Assembly: GCF_010015445.1 (NCBI RefSeq)
Contig: NC_053127.1
Span: 7,626,276 to 7,690,275 of the forward strand
Source: Perca fluviatilis
Taxonomy: Eukaryota > Chordata > Actinopteri > Perciformes > Percidae
DNA length: 64,000 nt
Reading direction: 5' to 3'
Positions 1 to 10,400 of the stretch are shown in pieces. Under the pieces are notes generated by a model. It saw only the letters and a program-made list of their open reading frames with translations. It was not told the DNA's origin and ran no database searches. Positions within the stretch are counted from its first letter, which is position 1. Each line of letters begins with the position of its first letter. The position numbers were made by a program, and so were the translations under genes.

Positions 1-1266
1 GGGACAGTAAGTCCTAACTGCCAGAAATAAACATTAAAATGATTAAAATTAGAAAAGGCAGGGCGTCCTGCCTCTCAAACCTCCTACACTCTGAACACAA
101 TCTGTGCCCACTGCCCACATTATAAAGGGCCTTGTGAAAAAGTCTCATTTTTAGCTTTTGAAGAATCATACAAAGGAGTCATTGTTTGTCTTCCTACTGT
201 GCACAAGCTAAAGGTTCATTACCTTAAAGCCACACTCTCCTAAAAAACTGTTAACACTTGGAAAAATATCTACAGTATATTCATCTAGGTGAGATGCTTG
301 TGTAAATATATACGTGGGGAAAAAATTATGAATTTTATGGAACCAGAGGGAAGGGTTTGATTGAGAAGCTGCAGTTCATTTACAGGGGAGGCGGAAGAAG
401 AAATCAAAGTGCAATGAAAAAGCGTACAGATTTACAAGCCATTTAATCTTGAATTCAGTCTTAAAATCATACAAAAGGAGCGAAAAAAGGTTAAAAAACG
501 AGCCACAGTTTGACTCTTTCAGGAATTCTATCTTGAGAATGGATATGGTTTCTTCAGGATCGCATCAGCTGTTAGTGACAGAGGTTCAGATACACCACAA
601 TAAATAAAATGTTTCACCTTTTTTCCCCCCAATAAAGCGAGGGCTAAATCCAAGATTAACTGACTTGCCGAGGTGAATATTTCTGGATATTTTGGGAGGA
701 AGGCAGAAGAAAGGAGGGAGGTGAAAAAGAGGTAAGAAAAGAAACAGAGTGAAGAGATATACATGGCAGCTGTAATGATCCACCGTATTAGTTTTATAGG
801 GTGTTATTAAAGCACTACAAACTAAGTGTGTCGGCTGCCTGCCACACACTGGGCTTCATTGTGTCTAATATGCAGCAGTGCGCTACGTTAATGTGTAATA
901 AATCATTTACAAACAAAAGGCCCTCCCCCCAGCTCCCAGCTATTACATCTGCATAGCAAAAAAAAAAAGAAAAAAACAAATAAATAAAATAACCAACACA
1001 CAGAAAAACCCATAACCGAGCCTTCAAACCGCCTTTAACGATACCTCAAACCCCGCCTTTAACTTTTTCTCGGTGGCTACTGTTTTATTTTCCTCTAAAA
1101 GATAATACAGAAGTACTTTTGATGCAAGATTTGTTATTATTATTCCTTTTTTTGTTTGTTTGTTGGTGTTTTGTTTTTTAGAAAAAAAAAAAAAAAAAAA
1201 ATCAGTTTCTTCATGAAGCGCACTTCCTACTTCCTCTTGGTCCGGTGGTCGTTTCTGATTGGCCGG
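1..1266 (-). other. dbn1 3'UTR and 3' flank
   Basis: No second gene is visible here. The part next to the stop codon is 3'UTR; how far it runs left is unknown. It holds a poly-A run at 1180-1200, an A-rich stretch near 958-990 and several short AT-rich tracts. Open frames on either strand are short and without recognisable domains. Confidence 0.5.
1084..1089 (-). terminator. dbn1: candidate dbn1 polyadenylation signal
   Basis: AATAAA on the minus strand, 178 nt past the drebrin stop codon. It is the nearest canonical hexamer downstream of the stop. A longer 3'UTR using sites further left cannot be excluded; mammalian drebrin 3'UTRs are longer than this. Confidence 0.45.
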
Positions 1267-1322
1267 TTAGTCGTCGTCGTCGTCGACCACGGGGTCCGTG
1301 TCCCAGCACGTAATGTCAATCT
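1267..1322 (-). CDS. dbn1: dbn1 exon 15 (terminal coding exon and stop)
   Basis: Two bases complete Glu, then 17 codons follow: [17 protein letters not shown] and TAA. Mammalian drebrin ends [23 protein letters not shown], so the signature is kept, but the acidic tail is five Asp and stops early. The acceptor is TTCTCAG|AG. Its upstream tract is a GT repeat on the sense strand instead of a normal pyrimidine run. Confidence 0.95.
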
Positions 1323-1341
1323 CTGAGAACACACACACAGA

Positions 1342-1423
<82 letters not shown>

Positions 1424-4400
1424 GATTTTATTCTGTAAAAGATAACTTTGATATCATGATTTAGATGATAGAGAAAAGGTTTTTCTAATATTTAGCCTAC
1501 CCTCATGGCTATAAATGGGATGGACGCAATAATAGAAACACCCATAAGTGAGTGGCTGCATTATGCACACATTTCAGGAGGTAGAGCCAGTGATCCCTGG
1601 CTCCATTTCCAGTCTGCATGCCGAATCTTGGGCGAGACACAGAACCCCAAATAGCTCCCATGTGTGCGTGTGAATGATTAGAAACTGATGAGCAGACTGG
1701 CAGCCTCTCCAATCGCTGTATGAATATGTGAAATGTGGCATGGGGTGTAAAGGGCTTTGAGTGGTTGGAAGACTAGAAAGGCAGCGGTGTATAAATGCAA
1801 GTCTATTTACCATTTATCATCCTAAGTGAGTGCAGCAGACATGACAGTAGAAATGGACATTATACTGAATTTATCAGGACAACAGATAAACATGGAGGAG
1901 TGTTGAGTTTGCATAAACTAAAGGAACAGGGGTAAATAATTACTCATATATACAGTATGTTACAAATTAAAAACCCTGGTGTTGATTATTACATTATAAT
2001 ATTTAACAATTTATAGTCATTTTCTTTTCAGACAAGTGTCTCACCTGGTGGCTTGTTATAAAAGACAGGCGCAGGTTTAGCTGAGGACTCCTCTGGTTGG
2101 CCAAATTCTTCCTCCTGTGATTGGCTGAAATAGCCCTCACTGGCCTGTAAGAACCGACAGACGGGCAGAAGGAGAAGGAAAACAACTTATTTACAAAGAA
2201 AAAGAGAGAAAACTCTTTTTGAATGTACAGCAGGGGCACTATTAACCTGTCTGACCTGAGTGCCTTCTTTCAGCAGTGTCTCGCCATTGGTCAACAGCAG
2301 CTGAACATCATCCAGCTCCTTCCCCTCCGCGGACGCATGCTGCAGTGCATGCTGGTAGCTGAGGGTCATCTGATCAGGGCCTGTCACGTCCACAAGGCTG
2401 GCGGGGTCGTCCTCGGCGACGGTGGCCGAGCAGAAGGTCCCGTCCACCATGTCGTCGAAGCTGAGGAGGGGCTGAGGCTTGGCGCTGGGGGCGGAGGCGC
2501 TGGGCGGGGCAGCGTCGCCCATCAGGTCCACCAGATTAGAGGACCCGGAGGTCTGGGAGGGGTTGGGGGGAGGGCCGGAGCTACTGTCCCACAGGTTGAC
2601 CAGGCTGTCTGTCCCGGACTCCCACACAGAGAAGTCGGAGGAGTCGCGGGCCTGCGGGGCGACGCTCTGCACGGGCTTGGCGGAGGCCGACTCCTGGACC
2701 GGTGGCTTCTGCTCCTGCTTCGGCACCGAATCTGGAGAAAACAAGCAATACGCCAATTCAATGATAATTTTTCTTAACATTGATTTGATGATTTGCAGGT
2801 TAATTAACCCTCAGAGCCCGAGTTTGTCGCATACGACAAGGTTTAGGGTCAGGGTTGGGGTTAGGGGTTACATTAAAGGTGCTGTAGGTAGGATTGCGAA
2901 GATCCAGGACTTAGCCAAAAAATTTGAACATAGACAACTTCTCAGACCCTCCCCCCTTTCCGCTAAAGCCCAAAACGGTCTCCTAAGCCCCTCCCCCCCA
3001 CAAGGGAGAATGAATGCATATGCATGAGCAGTGATTGACACGCAGTTAGACCCCTGGCCCTGATTAGTGCATCTGAACAGGGAGCTGTGGATTTTTGCAA
3101 ATCACACTATAGGCTGTAGGTGGTGCTAGAGGAGCCTGAGCATGTAGTTCTACTGGAACATAGGGTCAGTTTCAGCAAATATGACAGAAAATTAGTTTTA
3201 TAAATCTTACCTACTGCACCTTTCAGTAATATTTCTGGATCATGACTCCCAAGACATAGAACTTTTAGACAACAAAAATGCTGGTGTAGCATTGCTGTAT
3301 GTGTGATATCAATAAATATGGCATTACTGTTTTGAGGATTGGCATAAGTGAATGTCATTAGGGCAAAAACTTTGGGACTTTTTTTTTAAGAAATGTAAAT
3401 AGTTTGTCCAAGGTTAGTTATAATGTTAACTTTTTCACTGTATGACTCCCAAGACCTAGGAGAACTCAAATTAGACAACAAAAATGCTTATGTAGCATTG
3501 CTGTGTGTGAGATATCAATACATACTGTATCTGTGAGATTCAATTTGTTTTATTTTTTCATTTGTCTTTATGGTCCCATAACTTCTTTTTTTTGTACATT
3601 TAAGTGACATCACTGCAGCACAAATATTCTAATAGCCCAGTTTGTCCTGAAACAAATATGTTTATAGATTGACTGTGCACTACAGGGTTGTTATACAAGC
3701 CTTTTTAGAAAATAAAACCATACATTTTCAAAAATACCTGAGGGCTCAGAGCGTTAAACAATGTTTAAATGTTAACTGGATTAAATTTGGTCAAAGGATA
3801 CTTCTAACATTTGTTTTAACGGCATTTCAGTGACTATATTTCAACTCTCACTCTTACCCCACTCGTCTCTGCAGTCCTCCTCCTCCTCCCTGCAGAAGTC
3901 CTCTTTGATGGACGTGGTGACTATTTTAGGAATGGGCGACACCGCGGCCATGTTGTGCTCTGTGCTTGCTTCATCGACATCGTCCCCTAGTGGGGAAAGA
4001 ATAGCACAACAACATCGAAAAGGTACAAAGCAAAAAAAAATCCTCGGATATAAAAATTACACTCATGAACCAGATGTGTTGATCTACTGTAACACAGAAT
4101 TCTTAACTGTTTTTTGCAGTTTGTTGTGCCAAAACACTCACACACATTTTGGGAATAATGGACGCCAATTTATTTTTAGTAAGTCTACTTAGGTTAAAAG
4201 GAGTTTTCTTCTTTGAAAGCATTCTGAATCAAAGGATGCCGATAAGAGGCTGATACTCAGATTTTCTAACCTCCGGTCACATCCTGTGTTACTTCAACAC
4301 ATTCAACACTGCACAAAATCACATCACTTTTGCCGACACAAGACCAGCGAACAGACAGATACGGTCACTGAGCCAATCAGACTCTTTGTGGATGGGACTG

Positions 4401-7400
4401 ACGTTGGAGACATTACCATGCTTTGTCAGACGTAATCCTTAATCACATTCAAAGTTTTATTGTGACGGACATTGTGTAGAGCAAAGTGAAAAACTCCCCC
4501 TTTTGCACTCTATTATGTTTGAGGAACAATCTTCCAAAACATGGAAGTTTGATATCCTGTGTGCAGAGGTAGTCTGTTTGAACTTTTTAGCTTTATTTTT
4601 AGCCACGCTAGCAGCAGGTCTCTAGGTATGGCAATGTCAATCTGCAGATCTGTCGGTCCACCACTTTGATTCAGACAGAAATATCACAACATACATCAAA
4701 TGGATTAATTTATATTAATTTTGGTCCAGAAATATCCCGTGCCCAGGATGAATCTTAATGACTTTGGTGATCCCCTCACTTTTCATTTAGTGCCACCAGC
4801 AAGTCGATGCTTTTTTTTTTTTGTTACATATCCAGTTAAATATTTCATGATCTACAAAATGGATTGGCACACATTTTGGTACAGGCATTTATGGTCCCCA
4901 GAGGATGTATCATAAATACTTTGGTGATCCTCTGACCTTTCTTCTTGCGCCACCATGAGGTTCACATTTGTGGTCTTGAGTGAAATGTCTCGAGAACTAT
5001 TGGATGGATTGCCATGAAATTTGGTACAGTCATTCATGTTCCACTCAGGATGGATCCCAAAGACTTTGGTGATCCTCGGACTTTTAACCTATGCGCCATG
5101 ATTGGTTTATGACCAAATATCTGCAAAACTAATGGCATTTCCATCAGCCTCAGCTTTACTTTCTCTTAAGTGCTAATTAGCAAATGCTGACAATATACCT
5201 GCTAAACATCAGCATGTTAGCATTCAGCATAAATAACCGCTGTGCCTAAGTACAGCCTGAAAAGCAGTTTGGCCTCATACCGCTAGCATGGTTGTAAACT
5301 TTAATCATCAAGGAGTGGCTTTGTTGCTTTGTCTTATTTGGTGTGAGATTTGTGGCTGAAAGCAAACATCTGAGACGTGGCAACCCCGTCTTAAGCAGAA
5401 CTGCAGTGTAAGACATAAGTGCAACAAGCAAAGGGTGCATTGCTATGTGACACTTATGAACACAATTTATCGCCTATAGCACACACTGGACATGTCACAC
5501 GGACAGAAAAAGTACCGCAAATCAATATTGGTAAATAGGACAGTGGCATATTCAGGGAAAGTTGTCACCAAAACCCAAGACACAATCACTATGATCCAGC
5601 AAGTCATTAAACAGCCATAAGATATCCTCTGAACAATCATTAGTATGCCATTGATGCATATGGACCCCCTGTGGGCGAGTCACAGTCACAATGCTGACAC
5701 ATTCAGGAATACAACTCATTATGACCAACATCAACACAGTTTCATTTACAGTCAGGAGAATCACTTCCACAATGAAAACATCACTTTGTCTCAGATGTTT
5801 TCGATTATTTCATGCTTGTTGGAGTCATACGTCCTGTTCAGAAACCAGAACGAGATTTCCCGGAGGACACACACACAATAAACCACAGATGGAGAACAAC
5901 ATTGTCACTCTGACTGTAAAAAAAAAAAAAAAAAGGGCTGACTGAGATCTGTTGAAATGACTAATCACATCCAGCTCAGCGGGGTCTTGCTTGGGTGGGT
6001 TCTCCAATTCACCTCATGGCCAAACGCCTCGGAAGGCTCTGAGGGACCAAGACTCATTGCTGGAAGTAGTGTTTGATACAATCAAACTTTTACTACTAAT
6101 GGAAACCAGTTTAGAAGATTGTTAACACCCTTTCATATGAAAAAGGAAGGTTTTACAGAGAACTGTCTTTGTTGATGAACTGGTTCTTTGCCCACCCAGC
6201 ATAATATTATGCCATTACAGCACCTACACGCATGCAAAAACACACACTGCAGATCACAATGGCGGTCTGGATGATTTTGCCCAGTAACTGCAATAATGCT
6301 GTTCACTTTCCAAAGCATTTGTTTTAAAGTTTTGATTCACCAACAACACATTATCTACCTTAACTTCAGTAAGTTATGCAGATACTTTGTTTCTTTTGTC
6401 CAGGTTTTGAGATTTCTGCCTCCCACCCTGATAAAATGGAGACGAATGAGCTTTTTTTTGGGAAGCTCACAGCATCTCACTGATGTGGAGGCCGAAATCT
6501 CGGAGAAAGAGGTCTCAAAACCTGCAAAAAAAACGATCTGCATATGGACGGATACAACAAAAAGGTCAGTGAGAATATTCTTTTTGTGACCTGCCACTTA
6601 AACTGATAAAATTTAGACATTTAGTTGCCTTGATGTTTTGTTAAAGTGTATATTTGTTTGGTATGGCAGTTGTGAGAATAACAGTTTGGAAAACTCTTTT
6701 TGGTTAATGCATTTAGGGAATTTGGAACATTATTATTATAACACTTCAAAACCAAGAAACCAAGTCAAATTACCATTTTTAGAAAAAGTTTAGTCTCAGA
6801 GGTCTCTTAGATGTTTTTTTCTTAAAGGAAAAGGTCAATCTAGCAACATAATGTCAGATGTTTGATATGTGTAGTTAATGGGCTAAATCAAACATAATCA
6901 CTGTAATGGTCTTTAAACAGATTCCACAGAGATCCATATTCAGTCACAAGCCAACAAACAGCGGTGGCGACTGACGGACGGCTCGACGACGTCACATACA
7001 CACATTCACACACAAACACTCACAGTTTGGTCAGTCGGTCAGGATTTAAAGCAGCAGTGTGTATTTGAGTGTGTGTGTGCGCAGGGAGGCGATGCAGATC
7101 CAGGATCAGAGGCATGAGATTGAGGATCAGAAGAGGAGGGAGGTGATAGAAAACCAGTGAGATTCTGTAGTTAAAGCAACAGCTTGTTCTCCCTGTGAGA
7201 AGTAAAATGACCTTGTCGCTGTTTTAAAATTAGAAAACAGAAGAAAAAAAAAACATTCACAATTTTTTTTAATTTTTTTTAACACCAGCAGCTGACTGGA
7301 CGACATCTGAAGGATGAAAAACTGAAGGGAGCGACAGACTCAACATCTACAACACAAACCGACAAACAGCTTTATGGTTCACAGCCATAAAGGATATTTC

Positions 7401-10400
7401 ACTAGCAGTCAGTGAAACGCTTGTGTGCGTGTTAGCCAATTAGCTCATTAGCAAGGAAGGTTGCAAGTGCACGAGCTAAAAAGGTAGGTGGGCGATGAGA
7501 TGTTTGAGGTTTGATAGAGACTCCTTAGTTAACAACAACAAAAGGTTTATGGCTCAAAATTGGTTTGTTTTTAATGTCCTGCAGGTCAACGCATTCTCAT
7601 GAACGGGTCCGTATGATATCGTACGAAAATGTATGCACACCAAAACGTACCGCCTGGCTACGAGCTCCATGATGCAGAGCGGCAGTTGCTAGTTGTTTAA
7701 GCCGCTACAGAGCTTCGGGACGCCAACTAGAGACCTCCGTTGTATCAGCGGTCATTGGTGGTTCAGTTACCCGAAAATAGGTGACTTTGAGCCGAGTACA
7801 AAGCACCGCGGTCGGTCATTTCGGAGGACATTACGGTTAAATTTAGTCCACAAAATATGAGTGTTTTGCCACGACGAAAGTTAAGATTAGGCACCAAAAC
7901 GACTAGATTAGGAAAAAGATCATGGTTTGGATTAAAACACTCCTAAGGAACACATATTTCCTGGGTGAAAGGCTTTAGTTTTCCCCGGAAAGTGAACTCC
8001 GCTCTCTGGCTTGAAAGTCCTGTATGTTTGGAGCTACTGCTAAATGCTAAAAACTGTTATTGCACAATTGAAATTGATAGAAGCTGAAATATCCGTGCTT
8101 GAAGGATAACGCTGGCAATATTTTATAATGTTTTTATTGTCAATAAATTCCATGTTAGGACCAAAACCCATTGTGTGTTAGTCTGTCTCTCGATACTTTC
8201 TGACTTCCTGTCTGTGGCTCTCAGCTCAAAGCTCATTCGTAGAGAATAAACCTCTTTAGAAACACCTCACAAGTATATAGTATTATTTATAGTATCATTT
8301 CCTCAAACAGCTGGTCCGTTTTTATCAAGCAAACAAACAAACAGGAGAAAACAGGGCATTTGCTGGGGACTATTTTCAGCGGTGGATTAATCCACATTTG
8401 GTGCTCTAGTGAGTGGCAGCAGGACAGTGTGTGTGTGACTGAGTGAAAATAAACTACAGTGTGTGTAGTTTAGTAGATACACAATGGTTTGGGGTTCATG
8501 GGATTTGTTGACAAGAAGAAATGTTTTAACTTTCACACGAAATATCCTTCAAAATATTTCAAATATGAGAGTAAGCTACTTTTTGTAACATGAAGAAGTC
8601 AGGGGGAGATAGAAGTTGACGTTCAGTGTTGGTGAACGGAGGGCAGGGTCTGGGGGTGAATTCGGCGGGAGGTGGTGAGGGGGATTTAAGGGTTGGTGCG
8701 CAGAAGTGGAGTGGAGTGCGAAAATGAAAACTGAAATGATGATAATGCATGTGGACTTAGAAATGTGGCAAACTGTGTTTGTCAGGGAAATGATCTATTC
8801 GCTGCTGTCTTCATTTATATTTTGGAAATGTTTAGTTTTGTTAATTTAGACTGGAAACAAAATACTTTAAGTAATCTAAATAATAACGTCTCAGCTGATC
8901 CTTGCTGGCAGCTAACCTCACATATCGCGTCGGTTTCTGTTTTCTTCAATGTTACTGTTGAAGTTTGGAGGAAGTCAGCTCTGCTATTTCCATCTGAAAT
9001 ACACTGCCACACTAATTCCTGATTAATCCAAACACTCTTCCATTTAAAGGACTTTTTCAGAAGTCTTTCTTGTCCCAAATTCAAAGTGTAACCTTTAGTG
9101 ACTCTCGGTGGAGTATTTGGAGGTTTACCTGTATACACTAGTATCCCGATGTGAGCAGGTTTCTGGAGTTTTCTGATCGTGTTTTTGCACGGAAGCATCA
9201 TATCCTGGTTTGGTAAACCTGGATAAGACGTTATTCTGGGTTTGAGAAACAATGGGCCTCATGGAAGAACATCGTCATCCCTCACTTTTCTTCTCCTTCT
9301 GAGAGGTTTGAAAACTCGATTCGTCAAACTCTCTAAGCCGAACTAATGTGTTGTAAATAATGGTTTGAACCAGATGAATGCCACCTGTTCATGACATCTG
9401 ATCATGAGCATAACACACGCTATCAGGGTTTCTGATCACTAGACATCTTGTTATGTAAAGGATAAAAAATGTTTTGCTTTGGCAAAGAAACATTATCTGA
9501 AACCAAGATAATGTTAGACTCACGTATACAAGAAGAAGAATTGAATTTAATGTCAACGTGATCAGAATACGATATACAGTGCCTTGCGAAAGTATTCGGC
9601 CCCCTTGAACTTTTCGACCTTTTGCCACATTTCAGGCCTCAAACATAAAGATATAAAACTGTAATTTTTTGTGAAGAATCAACAACAAGTGGGACACAAT
9701 CATGAAGTGGAACGAAATTCATTAGATATTTCAAACCTTTTAAACAAATAAAAAACTGAAATATTGGGCGTGCAAAATTATTCAGCCCCCTTAAGTTAAT
9801 ACTTTGTAGCGCCACCTTTTGCTGCGATTACAGCTGTAAATTCGCTTGGGGTATGTCTCTATCAGTTTTGCACATCGGAGACTGACATTTTGCGCCCATT
9901 CCTCCTTGCAAAACAGCTCGAGCTCAGTGAGGTTGGATGGAGAGCGTTTGTGAACAGCAGTTTTCAGTTCTTTCCACAGATTCTCGATTGAATTCAGGTC
10001 TGGACTTTGACTTGGCCATTCTAACACCTGGATATGTTTATTTGTGAACCATTCCATTGTAGATTTTGCTTTATGTTTTGGATCATTGTCTTGTTGGAAG
10101 ACAAATCTCCGTCCCAGTCTCAGGTCTTTTGCAGACTCCATCAGGTTTTCTTCCAGAATGGTCCTGTATTTGGCTCCATCCATCTTCCCATCAATTTTAA
10201 CCATCTTCCCTGTCCCTGCTGAAGAAAAGCAGGCCCAAACCATGATGCTGCCACCACCATGTTTGACAGTGGGGATGGTGCGTTCAGGGTGATGAGCTGT
10301 GTTGCTTTTACGCCAAACATAACGTTTTGCATTGTTGCCAAAAGTTCGATTTTGGTTTCATCTGACCACAGCACCTTCTTCCACATGTTTGGTGTGTCTC

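Larger units (their letters stand above)
1323..2044 (-). other. dbn1: dbn1 intron 14
   Basis: A 722-bp intron with a GTGAGA donor. It contains the AC microsatellite against its acceptor and the 3' half of a SINE (1590-1815). The rest is AT-rich with nothing recognisable. Confidence 0.85.
2732..3857 (-). other. dbn1: dbn1 intron 12
   Basis: The 1.1-kb intron between exons 12 and 13 is almost entirely the TTAA-flanked element at 2808-3753, which carries a second element (2877-3221) inside it. Confidence 0.85.

Noticed and set aside
2223..3027. Plus-strand frames of 182-184 residues
   Set aside because: They are antisense shadows of drebrin exon 13, whose minus-strand product is recognisable.
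7083..7160. Plus-strand open frame after an AG, reading [20 protein letters not shown] and ENQ, then a stop; looks like the end of a coiled-coil protein
   Set aside because: Only 25 codons, no pyrimidine tract (it follows GTGTGTGCGCAG), no other plus-strand exon nearby, and it sits in a drebrin intron. Low complexity in Glu, Gln and Arg makes chance likely.
8815..9252. 145-residue minus-strand frame
   Set aside because: No domain, no splice signals in a usable phase for drebrin, ordinary intron composition.
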